This document shows positions 17,554 to 25,572 of a stretch of DNA of 64,000 nt, piece after piece. The position numbers and the translations under genes were made by a program. Source of the stretch: CAZPUR01 sp964589815 (GTDB taxonomy: Bacteria; Patescibacteriota; Microgenomatia; UBA1400); the NCBI GenBank assembly GCA_964589815.1, contig CAZPUR010000003.1, forward strand, positions 46,816 to 110,815, in the 5' to 3' direction. Each line of letters begins with the position of its first letter. Positions within the stretch are counted from its first letter, which is position 1. Below the pieces are notes generated by a model. That model was not told the DNA's origin. It searched no databases and saw only the letters and a program-made list of their open reading frames with translations.

Positions 17554-18036
17554 ATGCCAAGATCAGGAAGAATTAGGAAACAATTATTGATTCCAGATCC
17601 GATTTACGGTAATCGCCAAATAATGCGTTTGGTTAATCGAGTGATGCAAGATGGCAAAAAACAAATTGCCTTTAAAGAGGTGTATCAGGCTTTAAAGATT
17701 GTTAAACAAAAGACTAAAACTGATGAGCCAGTAGAAGTTTTTCATCAAGCTTTGGAAAATATTAAACCCAATTTAGAGGTCAGGTCGCGAAGAGTTGGCG
17801 GGGCTGCCTATCAAGTCCCCATGCCTGTTAAAGGTGATCGCCGAGAGGCTTTGGCCATCAGGTGGTTAATTTTTGCCGCTCGCAAAAGACCTAACAAGGA
17901 ATATCATAGCTTTAGCGAAAAATTGGCAGCGGAAATGATCGATGCTTCTAAAAATGAAGGTGGGGCGATTCAGAAAAAACAAGAAACCCAACGTATGGCC
18001 GATGCCAACAAAGCCTTCAGTCATTTCCGATGGTAA
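17554..18036 (+). CDS. rpsG: Ribosomal protein S7
   Basis: 30S head assembly protein that binds the 3' major domain of 16S rRNA. PRSGRIRKQLLIPDPIYGN, VMQDGKKQIA, VRSRRVGGAAYQVPMPV and the RMADANKAFSHFRW end are family hallmarks, and 160 residues is normal length. It lies in the classical rpsL-rpsG order. Instead of fusA, tspO overlaps its last 7 nt, so the transporter-like gene is coupled to S7. Confidence 0.97.
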   Translation: MPRSGRIRKQLLIPDPIYGNRQIMRLVNRVMQDGKKQIAFKEVYQALKIVKQKTKTDEPVEVFHQALENIKPNLEVRSRRVGGAAYQVPMPVKGDRREALAIRWLIFAARKRPNKEYHSFSEKLAAEMIDASKNEGGAIQKKQETQRMADANKAFSHFRW

Positions 18037-18488
18037 AAATAATCAAATTAATTTTTTCTATTTTTCTTTGCCAACTGGTAGGCTTAATTGGTTCTGTCTT
18101 TACCACCCCGGCCATTTCCAGTTGGTATGCTTATCTGAATAAACCCAGTTTTAGTCCACCTAATTGGCTTTTCGGGCCAGTTTGGCTGAGTCTTTATACT
18201 TTAATGGGCATGAGTTTTTATTTAGTTTGGCAAAAGAAAAATAATCAAGTTGCCATTAAAGTTTTTCTTGCCCAGCTGGTCTTAAACAGTCTTTGGTCAA
18301 TTATTTTCTTTGGCTTGCGTCAGCCCTTTTGGGCCTTGGTGGAAATTATTTTCCTTTGGTTTTTGATTTTACTCACGATTTTAAAATTTAAAAAAATTTC
18401 TCGATTAGCCAGCCTACTTCTGATTCCCTATCTTTTATGGGTCAGTTTCGCCAGCCTTCTTAATTTTTATATTTTTAAGTTAAATTAA
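18030..18488 (+). CDS. tspO: TspO/MBR family membrane protein
   Basis: Five-helix membrane protein of the tryptophan-rich sensory protein/peripheral benzodiazepine receptor family, known to bind tetrapyrroles and sterols. Seen: five hydrophobic helices, WYAYLNKPSFSPPNWLFGPVWLSLYTLMG (the classic W-x-L-x-KPxxxPPxxxFxPVWxxLY motif, residues about 31-59) and N-x-LWS-x-x-FF. At 152 residues it is full length. Its position between rpsG and fusA, overlapping rpsG by 7 nt, is unexpected for a sensory/transport protein in the str operon. Ligand unknown. Confidence 0.9.
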   Translation: MVKIIKLIFSIFLCQLVGLIGSVFTTPAISSWYAYLNKPSFSPPNWLFGPVWLSLYTLMGMSFYLVWQKKNNQVAIKVFLAQLVLNSLWSIIFFGLRQPFWALVEIIFLWFLILLTILKFKKISRLASLLLIPYLLWVSFASLLNFYIFKLN

Positions 18489-18625
18489 TGAGAGTTTGGG
18501 ATTTAAATCCAAGTCTGTATGGATTACGATCGGTGATTTATGCCAAACCTTCAGGAACTAGATGTGCAGAGGTTGGAGGGAAAGTAGAAAAAGATGCTTC
18601 TCGGGAGATGATGGTAAACAACTAG
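18488..18625 (+). CDS. Possible 45-residue ORF coupled to tspO
   Basis: The ATG overlaps the tspO stop (TAATG). The product begins MRVWDLNP, which matches the N-terminus of small pyrimidine-dimer glycosylases (MRxWDLxP), but the similarity stops within ten residues and the rest (PSGTRCAEVGGKVEKDASREM) is unlike that family. It could be a decayed fragment or a chance ORF. Low confidence. Confidence 0.25.
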   Translation: MRVWDLNPSLYGLRSVIYAKPSGTRCAEVGGKVEKDASREMMVNN

Positions 18626-18677
18626 TTCTAACTTCCTCTCCACCAAAGGCGGACAGGTACTGCGGGGAGCAAAATCC

Positions 18678-18706
18678 TTGCCTTCTCAAGAGTTTTTTGT
18701 TACAAT
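18678..18706 (+). promoter_or_regulatory. Predicted promoter for fusA-tuf-rpsJ
   Basis: TTGCCT (18678-18683), a 17-nt spacer and TACAAT (18701-18706) give a start near 18713 and a leader of about 112 nt. This makes fusA-tuf-rpsJ independently transcribable from rpoBC-rpsLG. Confidence 0.6.
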
Positions 18707-18744
18707 ATCTTTTAGTTGTAATTCACTAAGTTAGAAGCCTATTG

Positions 18745-18794
18745 ATGCTTCCTTTAGGGGTCTTTGACCTTGAGCTTAGACCGAAAGGAAGCAT
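18745..18794 (+). promoter_or_regulatory. Long stem-loop in the fusA leader
   Basis: ATGCTTCCTTT pairs with AAAGGAAGCAT, and inside it GGGTCT pairs with AGACC, leaving a loop of about 15 nt. It ends 30 nt before the fusA ATG and has no T-run. It may be a regulator binding site or an RNA-stability element. The rest of 18626-18744 shows nothing else recognisable. Confidence 0.5.
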
Positions 18795-18824
18795 TTTGGT
18801 TGAAAAAAGGTTAAAATAAAAAAG

Positions 18825-20984
18825 ATGCCAGTACAACAAGACGACTATACCAAAACCAAAGACATCATCCCGATCGATCGGGTGCGTAACATTGGCATTA
18901 TTGCCCATATTGATGCGGGTAAAACCACCACCACCGAACGGATTCTGTATTACACTGGTAAAACATACAAGATAGGCGATATTGACGAGGGCACGACTCA
19001 GATGGACTGGATGGAACAGGAAAAGGAAAGAGGCATTACTATTCAATCGGCCGCTACCACTTGCTTCTGGCCACCCGCAGACAAAGTGAAAGATAAAAAC
19101 AAAATTCACCGGATTAACATTATTGATACTCCTGGCCACGTTGATTTTACTGCTGAAGTAGAAAGGTCCTTGCGTGTTTTAGATGGTGGGATTGTGGTTT
19201 TTGATGCTGAAGAAGGAGTTCAATCCCAATCAGAAACAGTCTGGCGCCAGGCAGATAAATACAATGTTCCTCGAATTTGTTTTGTTAATAAAATGGACAA
19301 GCTGGGGGCGGATTTTATGATGACCATCGGCATGATTAAAGACAGATTGGGAGCCAATCCAGCCATTATGTCCTTGCCTATTGGGGCAGAGAAAGATTTT
19401 AAAGGGATGGTGTTACTTTTAGAAAAAAAAGCCCTTATTTGGTTGGGCGATGAGACCGGAGCCAAATATCAAGAAAAAGAGATTCCTCAAGCAATGGAAA
19501 AAGAAGTAGAAAAATACCGCAGTTTATTAATCGAACAGATTTGTGAACAGGCATCAGATGATAAACTTTTAGAACAATTTCTCGAAGGCAAGGAGCCCTC
19601 TTTAACAGAACTTAAAAAAGGTTTACGTCAGGCAACCATTGTTTATAAATTGGTGCCTACTTTTTGCGGTTCTTCTTTGCGCAATAAAGGCGTTCAACCT
19701 TTACTTGATGCGGTGATAGATTATTTGCCTTCGCCGCTTGACATCCCGCCTGTTGCTGGCTATAATTCAAAACAGAAAGCGGAAGAAAAACGAGAAGCTA
19801 GAGCTGACCAGCCGCTGGCCGCTTTAGCGTTCAAAGTTCAAACCGACCCCCACGTGGGCCGTTTGACTTATATTCGGATTTATTCTGGCACTTTAACATC
19901 TGGCAGTTATGTTTATAATGCCACTAAAGAGAAACAAGAAAGAGTCGGCCGCCTCTTATTAATGCATGCTAACAAACGGGAAGAAATCAAAAAAGCGGAG
20001 GCTGGAGAAATTGTCGCCATTGTAGGCTTAAAAGATACGGCTACAGGCGATACTCTGGCTCATGAGGCTAAACCAATTATTTTAGAGTCAATTAGTTTTC
20101 CCGAACCAGTGATTTCTTTAGCGATTGAACCCAAAACTAGGGCTGACCAAGAAAAATTAAGCTATTCTTTAAGAAAACTAGCTGAAGAAGACCCGACTTT
20201 TCGAATCAAAAGCGACCGGGAGACTGGTCAAACCGTGATTTCCGGCATGGGAGAGCTTCACTTAGAAATTTTAGTTGACCGGATGAAGCGAGAATTTAAA
20301 GTTAGCGCCAATACCGGCCAACCCCAAGTAGCCTATAAAGAGACAATTACTAAGATAGCCGAAGGGGAAGGTAAATACATTCGTCAATCCGGCGGTCGGG
20401 GTCAATACGGTCACTGTCTCTTAAGAGTTGAACCTCAAGAGCGAGGGCAAGGTTATGAATTTATCAATGAGATTAAGGGGGCGGCTATTCCTAGAGAATT
20501 TATCCCCGCTATAGGAAAAGGGGTTAAAGAATCGATGGAAAATGGTGTTTTAGCTGGTTATCCTTTGGTGGACATGAAAGTAGCCGTTTATGACGGTAGT
20601 TATCATGAAGTTGATTCTTCAGAGATAGCCTTTAAAATTGCTGGTTCTATCGCCCTACAAACAGCAGTAAAACTGGCTAACCTGGTTTTGTTAGAACCAA
20701 TTATGAAGTTGGAGGTAACCACTCCTGAAGAACACCTGGGCGAAGTCATCGGCGATTTATCTAGTAAGAGGGCTAAAATTTTAGGCACAGAAACCAAGCA
20801 TAAAACTAAAATTATTAGTGCTTTAGTCCCCCTAGCCGAAATGGCTCAATATGCCACCAGATTAAGGACTTTGACTGCCGGTAGAGCCTCATTTTATATG
20901 GAACCAAGCCATTATGAGGAAGTTCCGGCTAACATAACTGAACAGATAATCAATAAAAATAAAGCTAAAGAAGAAAGTAAATAA
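18825..20984 (+). CDS. fusA: Elongation factor G
   Basis: Ribosomal translocase GTPase, 719 residues. The G domain shows AHIDAGKTTTTERILYYTG, the RGITIQSAATT switch I, DTPGHVDFT and NKMDK; domains II-V follow, with GMGELHLEILVDRM and the domain IV GGRGQYGHCLLRVEP loop that reaches the decoding centre. No paralogue-specific features suggest EF-G2. It heads a fusA-tuf-rpsJ run behind the promoter at 18678. Confidence 0.98.
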   Translation: MPVQQDDYTKTKDIIPIDRVRNIGIIAHIDAGKTTTTERILYYTGKTYKIGDIDEGTTQMDWMEQEKERGITIQSAATTCFWPPADKVKDKNKIHRINIIDTPGHVDFTAEVERSLRVLDGGIVVFDAEEGVQSQSETVWRQADKYNVPRICFVNKMDKLGADFMMTIGMIKDRLGANPAIMSLPIGAEKDFKGMVLLLEKKALIWLGDETGAKYQEKEIPQAMEKEVEKYRSLLIEQICEQASDDKLLEQFLEGKEPSLTELKKGLRQATIVYKLVPTFCGSSLRNKGVQPLLDAVIDYLPSPLDIPPVAGYNSKQKAEEKREARADQPLAALAFKVQTDPHVGRLTYIRIYSGTLTSGSYVYNATKEKQERVGRLLLMHANKREEIKKAEAGEIVAIVGLKDTATGDTLAHEAKPIILESISFPEPVISLAIEPKTRADQEKLSYSLRKLAEEDPTFRIKSDRETGQTVISGMGELHLEILVDRMKREFKVSANTGQPQVAYKETITKIAEGEGKYIRQSGGRGQYGHCLLRVEPQERGQGYEFINEIKGAAIPREFIPAIGKGVKESMENGVLAGYPLVDMKVAVYDGSYHEVDSSEIAFKIAGSIALQTAVKLANLVLLEPIMKLEVTTPEEHLGEVIGDLSSKRAKILGTETKHKTKIISALVPLAEMAQYATRLRTLTAGRASFYMEPSHYEEVPANITEQIINKNKAKEESK

Positions 20985-21018
20985 AAATTAAATTATTTAG
21001 ACATTTAGGAGGTCTATT

Positions 21019-22197
21019 ATGGCGACATTTCAACGCACTAAGCCACATGTGAATATTGGTACCATTGGTCATGTTGACCATGGCAAAACTACCCTTTCGG
21101 CCGCTATTACTCAATTTTTAGCCAAGAAAGGCCAGGCAGAAGCTTTAAAGTTCGAAGACATTGATAAAGCTCCTGAAGAAAAGGAAAGGGGAATTACTAT
21201 TTCCATTACTCATTTAGAGTACGAGACTGATAAAAGACACTACGCCCATATCGACTGTCCCGGCCACAAAGATTATATTAAAAATATGATTACGGGCGCC
21301 GCCCAGATGGATGGCGCCATTTTAGTCGTGGCCGCCACTGATGGCCCTATGCCTCAAACTAGAGAGCATATTCTTTTAGCCCGCCAGGTTAATGTGCCGG
21401 CAGTGGTGGTTTTTCTTAATAAAGTTGATGCGGTTGAGGACAAAGAACTACTGGATTTGGTAGAGATGGAGATTAGAGAGCTTTTGAAAAAATATAAATT
21501 CCCCGGAGACAAGATTCCTATCATTAAAGGCTCGGCCCTAAAGGCCTTACAAGGAGATGAGGAAGCTCAAAAATCAATAGAAGAACTGCTTAAAGCCATA
21601 GACGATTATATTCCTACTCCCGAAAGGCCGATTGACAAACCATTCTTAATGCCCATTGAAGACGTTTTCTCTATTAAAGGAAGAGGAACAGTAGTCACTG
21701 GCAGGATTGCCCGAGGAAAAGTCAAGGTAGGCGAGGAAGTAGAGATTGTGGGTATTAAAGATACCAAAAAAACTACCGTCACCGGCGTGGAAATGTTTAG
21801 AAAACAACTTGATGAAGGTCAGGCTGGTGATAATGTAGGGATTTTATTAAGAGGGGTTGATAAAAAGGACGTAGAAAGAGGTCAAGTTTTAGCCAAACCT
21901 GGAACGACCAAGCCTCATACTGAGTTTGAGTCAGAGGTTTACATTCTCACTAAGGAAGAGGGCGGTCGTCATACACCTTTCTTTACTGGTTACAAACCTC
22001 AATTCTATGTTGGCACTACTGATGTTACCGGCGAAGTGCAGCTACCTAAGGGAGTGGAGATGGTAATGCCTGGTGATAATGCCAAAATGACAGTTAAGTT
22101 AATTGTTCCTGTGGCCATGGAGGAAAGCCTGAGATTTGCTATCCGTGAGGGGGGCAAGACTGTGGGCGCTGGAGTTATCTCAAAAATTTTAAAATAA
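21019..22197 (+). CDS. tuf: Elongation factor Tu
   Basis: Delivers aminoacyl-tRNA to the ribosome. GHVDHGKTTLSAAIT (P loop), RGITISITHLEYET (switch I), DCPGHKDYIKNMITGAAQMDGAILVV and NKVD are canonical, and 392 residues covers all three domains. The Shine-Dalgarno sequence AGGAGGT lies 5 nt before the ATG, one of the strongest in the window, consistent with high expression. Confidence 0.98.
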   Translation: MATFQRTKPHVNIGTIGHVDHGKTTLSAAITQFLAKKGQAEALKFEDIDKAPEEKERGITISITHLEYETDKRHYAHIDCPGHKDYIKNMITGAAQMDGAILVVAATDGPMPQTREHILLARQVNVPAVVVFLNKVDAVEDKELLDLVEMEIRELLKKYKFPGDKIPIIKGSALKALQGDEEAQKSIEELLKAIDDYIPTPERPIDKPFLMPIEDVFSIKGRGTVVTGRIARGKVKVGEEVEIVGIKDTKKTTVTGVEMFRKQLDEGQAGDNVGILLRGVDKKDVERGQVLAKPGTTKPHTEFESEVYILTKEEGGRHTPFFTGYKPQFYVGTTDVTGEVQLPKGVEMVMPGDNAKMTVKLIVPVAMEESLRFAIREGGKTVGAGVISKILK

Positions 22198-22208
22198 AAT
22201 ATCTAAAT

Positions 22209-22231
22209 CCCCCCGACGTAACATCGGGGGG
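22209..22231 (+). promoter_or_regulatory. GC stem-loop in the tuf-rpsJ spacer
   Basis: CCCCCCGA pairs with TCGGGGGG around the loop CGTAACA, ending 11 nt before the rpsJ ATG. The 3' arm contains the only purine-rich SD-like tract (GGGGGAG), so folding could mask rpsJ initiation. A related CGTTACGTCGGGG tract lies in the rpsQ-rplN spacer. Confidence 0.55.
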
Positions 22232-22242
22232 AGCACTTTCAA

Positions 22243-22551
22243 ATGGCAAAACAGAGGATTAGGGTCAAATTAAAAGCTTTTGATCACCGGATTATCGATG
22301 AATGTTGTCAGAAAATATTACAGACGGCTTTATCTACCGGAGCTAAAGTTATTGGGCCAGTGCCTTTACCCACAAGGAGAAAGACGATTACAGTGACCAC
22401 TAGTCCACACACTGATAAAGATGCCCGAGAGCATTTTCAGATTCTAACTCATAAACGGTTGATTGATATTATCCAGCCGACGGATAAAACAATTGATAGT
22501 TTAATGCATTTGGAATTGCCGGCGGGAGTCGGGATTGAAATTAAGATGTGA
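22243..22551 (+). CDS. rpsJ: Ribosomal protein S10 (NusE)
   Basis: 102-residue 30S protein that also acts as NusE in antitermination. IRVKLKAFDHRIID, GPVPLPTRRKTITVTTSPH and REHFQILTHKRLIDI are diagnostic. The gene is usually first in the S10 operon. Here it is attached to tuf and separated from rplC by an intrinsic terminator and a repeat element. Confidence 0.97.
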   Translation: MAKQRIRVKLKAFDHRIIDECCQKILQTALSTGAKVIGPVPLPTRRKTITVTTSPHTDKDAREHFQILTHKRLIDIIQPTDKTIDSLMHLELPAGVGIEIKM

Positions 22552-22571
22552 TAAATTAAACACTCAAAATT

Positions 22572-22597
22572 TGGCCCGGTTTAAGGGCCATTTTTTT
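22572..22597 (+). terminator. Intrinsic terminator between rpsJ and rplC
   Basis: TGGCCC/GGGCCA stem with a 7-nt loop followed directly by seven T. It closes the fusA-tuf-rpsJ unit and leaves rplC onward needing read-through or a separate promoter. Confidence 0.82.
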
Positions 22598-22631
22598 AGA
22601 GAGTTTATAGTGTCGTTACGGAGCGAATTTG

Positions 22632-22687
22632 TCATTCTGGAGCGAAGCGATAGAATCCCTTGGGATCCTTTGCTGTGCTCAGGATGA
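22632..22687. repeat. GTCATTCTGGAGCGAAGCG-type inverted repeat before rplC
   Basis: Imperfect inverted repeat with arms beginning TCATTCTGGAGCGAAGCG and ending TGCTGTGCTCAGGATGA around a CCC-ttg-GGG tip. A shorter related hairpin spans the adk stop (34457-34475), and a TGTCATTCCGC variant lies at 41317-41341. The right arm supplies the first possible rplC ATG (22684). Confidence 0.65.
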
Positions 22688-23259
22688 TTAATCATTCCAT
22701 GATTAATCAATTTTATGGATTTAAGATAGACCAACAACAAACCTTTAATAATGAGGACAAGCGGTTAGTGGTGACCAAAATTAAAGTAGAGCCTTTAGAA
22801 GTCAAGCGGGTGAAAAATGAGGCTAAAGATGGCTATTGGGCTTTACAAGTTAAGGTGGGTAAGTTTCTCAGAGAGTTAAGATTAAATGAAGAACTTAAAA
22901 TCAAGCCAGGAGAAAAAATCAATCCTGGCTCGGTTTTTAAAAAAGCTGATCGAGTTCAAGTAAAAGGCATAACTAAAGGCAGAGGTTTTGCAGGCGTGGT
23001 TAAACGCTGGGGTTTTCATGGAGGACCTAAAACCCATGGACAGTCTGATAGAGCGAGAGCTCCGGGTTCAATTGGTCAAGGAACTAGCCCGGGTCGGGTT
23101 TGGAAAGGCAAAAAAATGCCCGGCCATATGGGGAATAAACCTAAAACTATTAAAGGCCTTAAGGTTTTTAAAATAGATGAAGATAAAGGCGAACTTTGGT
23201 TGGCTGGAGTAGTTCCAGGCAATAAAGGAGGACTACTCAAAATTAGCAAAATAGGCTAA
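22684..23259 (+). CDS. rplC: Ribosomal protein L3
   Basis: Peptidyl-transferase-region protein of the 50S subunit. The signature GITKGRGFAGVVKRWGFHGGPKTHGQSDRARAPGSIGQGTSPGRVWKGKKMPGHMG is complete. The N-terminal strand is short and divergent (MINQFYGFKIDQQQ). Two in-frame ATGs, 22684 and 22699, lie in a duplicated ATGATTAATC, so the start is ambiguous by five codons. The stop codon is buried in a perfect hairpin (23234-23268). Confidence 0.95.
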   Translation: MINHSMINQFYGFKIDQQQTFNNEDKRLVVTKIKVEPLEVKRVKNEAKDGYWALQVKVGKFLRELRLNEELKIKPGEKINPGSVFKKADRVQVKGITKGRGFAGVVKRWGFHGGPKTHGQSDRARAPGSIGQGTSPGRVWKGKKMPGHMGNKPKTIKGLKVFKIDEDKGELWLAGVVPGNKGGLLKISKIG

Positions 23260-23268
23260 TTTTGAGTA
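23234..23268 (+). promoter_or_regulatory. Perfect hairpin containing the rplC stop codon
   Basis: TACTCAAAATTAGC and GCTAATTTTGAGTA form a 14-bp uninterrupted stem with a 7-nt loop; the TAA stop (23257-23259) lies in the 3' arm. The repeat mirrors the last coding bases of rplC. No T-run follows, so it is more likely an RNA-processing, stability or release-related structure than a classical terminator. Confidence 0.7.
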
Positions 23269-23281
23269 ATAGCCAAATAAT

Positions 23282-23360
23282 CCAATAAACGAATACTCAA
23301 ATACTCAAAAAAATAATTTGTTTATTGGAAATATTGGAAATATTAGTTTATTTGAGTATT
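23282..23360 (+). promoter_or_regulatory. Interleaved inverted repeats (possible pseudoknot) before rplD
   Basis: CCAATAAAC (23282-23290) pairs with GTTTATTGG (23320-23328), while AATACTCAAATA (23292-23303) pairs with TATTTGAGTATT (23349-23360). The two pairings cross, so they are either alternative hairpins or a pseudoknot. The second arm ends 4 nt before the rplD ATG, so initiation could be controlled by it. Ribosomal protein L4 is a known autoregulator in other bacteria. Confidence 0.5.
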
Positions 23361-23364
23361 AATT

Positions 23365-24000
23365 ATGCAAATTGATGTTATTAGTATCAGCGGCAGAAAA
23401 TTAAGCCAGATGACCATTCCGGCAGAGATTTTTAATGCCAAAATTAATAATGTCTTAATGGTTCAGGCGGCTCGTGTTTTTTCAAGCAATCAACGCCAAA
23501 GTCCAGCCAAGACCAAAAGACGGGGAGAAATTAATCTTTCTGGTAGAAAAATTTACCGCCAGAAAGGTACAGGTCGGGCCAGACACGGAGACAAAAAGCC
23601 CGGCATTTTTGTTAAAGGTGCTAAAGCCCATGGTCCGACCGGCGAGCAGAATTTTAAACTCAAAATAAGCAAAAAAATGAGAAGATTAGCCTTATACAGC
23701 GCCTTAAGTTATAAATTTAAAGAGAAAGAAGTAATGGTGATGAGCGGATTAGATAAAATTGAACCTAAAACCAAACAAATGACTAAAGTTATTAATCATC
23801 TAATCAATAAATCCCGCAAATTCACTTTTGTATTGCCATCTAAATTGGAAAATGTAATTCGGGCAGGAAGAAATATAGCCGGAGTAAATTTAATCCAGGC
23901 AAGACAGCTAAACGCTTATCAGGTTTTAAATGCTGGCCAATTAGTTTTTATGAAAGAAAGTATTGAAGTTTTAAAAGACACGTTTATTAAGAAAAGATGA
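23365..24000 (+). CDS. rplD: Ribosomal protein L4
   Basis: 50S protein lining the exit tunnel. RRGEINLSGRKIYRQKGTGRARHGDKKPGIFVKGAKAHGP is the conserved tunnel loop, and the Rossmann-like C-terminal domain follows. 211 residues is normal. The start sits at the end of a structured spacer without an obvious SD; rplW overlaps its end by 4 nt. Confidence 0.95.
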   Translation: MQIDVISISGRKLSQMTIPAEIFNAKINNVLMVQAARVFSSNQRQSPAKTKRRGEINLSGRKIYRQKGTGRARHGDKKPGIFVKGAKAHGPTGEQNFKLKISKKMRRLALYSALSYKFKEKEVMVMSGLDKIEPKTKQMTKVINHLINKSRKFTFVLPSKLENVIRAGRNIAGVNLIQARQLNAYQVLNAGQLVFMKESIEVLKDTFIKKR

Positions 24001-24347
24001 ATATCAATCAAGTTATTAAAAAACCACTAATTACAGAAAAAGCGATGGCGTTAGCTAAGGAGGGTAAGTATACTTTTATAGTTGATATCAAGGCTGATAA
24101 AAAAAAGGTTAAACAAGCCCTAGGAGTTTTATTTGGCGTTCAGGCAATTAAGGTTAATCTTTTAAAATATAAGGGAAAGAAAAAAAGAGCTTTTCGAATG
24201 CGCAAATTGATTAAAAAATCAGATTATAAAAAAGCAATAGTGCAACTGAAAGAGGGTCAAAAAATAGAATTTTTTGAAGAAATTTCTGGAAAGAAGAAGG
24301 ATAAATCCCGGCGCAAAGGCCGAGGATCGTCCTCTGGACGAAAATGA
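23997..24347 (+). CDS. rplW: Ribosomal protein L23
   Basis: Exit-tunnel-rim protein that docks SRP and trigger factor. IKKPLITEKAMALAKEGKYTFIVDIKADKKKVKQALG is the family N-terminal half. The basic tail includes codons from a TCGTCC/GGACGA hairpin (24327-24341), half of the twin-hairpin element found before rplM and recA. It overlaps both neighbours by 4 nt (ATGA). Confidence 0.94.
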   Translation: MNINQVIKKPLITEKAMALAKEGKYTFIVDIKADKKKVKQALGVLFGVQAIKVNLLKYKGKKKRAFRMRKLIKKSDYKKAIVQLKEGQKIEFFEEISGKKKDKSRRKGRGSSSGRK

Positions 24348-25180
24348 AGGATTTTAAAATTTACAAACCAGTGACTGCCGGCAGAAGAAACCGGCTGGAT
24401 CTTGTCAGTCGAGCCTTAAAAGTGAAGCCAGAGAAAAAATTACTGGAAATTTTACCTAAAAGGTCAGGTCGAAACAATGCCGGTAAAATAACCGTTAGAC
24501 ATCAAGGTGGTCGGCAAAAAAGATTTTTGAGAAAAATTGATTTTAAACGCGAAAAACGTGGAATTTCCGCTAAAGTGTTCAGTATTGAATACGATCCTAA
24601 CCGCTCAGCTAACATTGCCTTGATAGTTTATGAAGATGGAGAAAAAAGCTATATTCTGGCGCCTAAAGGACTAAAAATTGGAGCGAAAATTGAGACTGGT
24701 AAAAATGCTGATTTAAAGATAGGCAATGCCCTGCCTTTGAGAAAAATCCCTTTAGGAATGCCGATTCATAATTTGGAATTAAGCCCGGGTAAAGGGGCTC
24801 AGATAGTCAGAGGAGCCGGCACCGCCGCCCTGATCCAGTCAAAAGAAAAAAATTATGCCAGCGTCAAGCTACCTTCAGGAGAATTAAGGAAAATAAGCCT
24901 TGATTGTATGGCTACTTTGGGACAGATAGGCAATATTCATGTTAAAGATGTATCTTTAGGTAAAGCTGGTAGAAAAAGACATCGAGGTATTAGACCATCA
25001 GTTCGGGGAGTAGCCATGCATCCTGGAGCTCATCCTCATGGAGGCGGTGAAGGTCGGTCTGGTATAGGTATGCCCTCACCTAAGTCGCCTTGGGGTAAAA
25101 GGACTTTGGGAAAGAAAACCAGGAAAAAGAAGAAATACTCTGATAAATATATTCTTAGAGACAGGAGAAAAAAATTATGA
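24344..25180 (+). CDS. rplB: Ribosomal protein L2
   Basis: Peptidyl-transferase-centre protein of 278 residues. GRNNAGKITVRHQGGRQKRFLRKIDF, VYEDGEKSYILAP and GVAMHPGAHPHGGGEGRSGIGMPSPKSPWGKRTLGKKTR, which holds the functionally important histidine of the C-terminal loop, are intact. Its end overlaps rpsS by 4 nt. Confidence 0.97.
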   Translation: MKDFKIYKPVTAGRRNRLDLVSRALKVKPEKKLLEILPKRSGRNNAGKITVRHQGGRQKRFLRKIDFKREKRGISAKVFSIEYDPNRSANIALIVYEDGEKSYILAPKGLKIGAKIETGKNADLKIGNALPLRKIPLGMPIHNLELSPGKGAQIVRGAGTAALIQSKEKNYASVKLPSGELRKISLDCMATLGQIGNIHVKDVSLGKAGRKRHRGIRPSVRGVAMHPGAHPHGGGEGRSGIGMPSPKSPWGKRTLGKKTRKKKKYSDKYILRDRRKKL

Positions 25181-25461
25181 GCCGTTCATCTAAAAAAGGA
25201 CCATATATTGACCAAAAACTTTTGAAAAAAGTTATGGCCCAGAAAAACTTAGCTAAAAAAGAACCGATTAAAACTTGGGCGAGAGCTTCTCAGATCCCAC
25301 CTGAATTTGTTGGTCATAGTTTTAAAGTCCATAATGGCAGGACTTTTATCGAAGTTTTTATTAATGAAGCTATGGTTGGCCATCGTTTAGGAGAATTTGC
25401 TCCTACTCGAACCTTTAGGGGTCATGGTAAAGTGGTCAAAAGGGTAATAACTAAAACATAA
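25177..25461 (+). CDS. rpsS: Ribosomal protein S19
   Basis: 30S head protein contacting S13. SRSSKKGPYIDQKLLKKV, WARASQIPPEFVGHSFKVHNGRTFIEVFINEAMVGHRLGEFAPTR is a near-textbook S19 sequence of 94 residues. An AAAGGAG tract begins at the stop codon and would be the SD for rplV if the repeats after it were absent. Confidence 0.97.
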   Translation: MSRSSKKGPYIDQKLLKKVMAQKNLAKKEPIKTWARASQIPPEFVGHSFKVHNGRTFIEVFINEAMVGHRLGEFAPTRTFRGHGKVVKRVITKT

Positions 25462-25471
25462 AGGAGAATTG

Positions 25472-25566
25472 TTACATTGTTACATTGTTACATTGTTGAT
25501 AGTTTTTTGTAATACAAATCGGAAGGCTACTGTTAGCAATGAAGCAATGAAGCAATGAAGCAATGA
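25472..25566. repeat. Two 8-bp tandem repeat arrays between rpsS and rplV
   Basis: Three copies of TTACATTG (25472-25495) and four of AGCAATGA (25535-25566), roughly complementary to each other. The second array contains ATGs at 25539, 25547, 25555 and 25563. The first three open a 3-codon ORF whose stop overlaps the next ATG (ATGA). The arrays separate an SD-like AAAGGAG (25461-25467) from the rplV start by about 105 nt. Confidence 0.85.
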
Positions 25567-25572
25567 AGCAAT

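Noticed and set aside
18745..18795. AGACCGAAAGGAAGCA resembles the SRP RNA (4.5S) GGAAGGAAGCA core
   Set aside because: The opposite strand of the hairpin is a simple complement, and the SRP loop GGTCAGG/symmetrical loop bases are missing. Better explained as a leader stem-loop.
25472..25566. Tandem repeats as a CRISPR array
   Set aside because: Units are 8 bp with no spacers, and no cas gene is present anywhere in the window.
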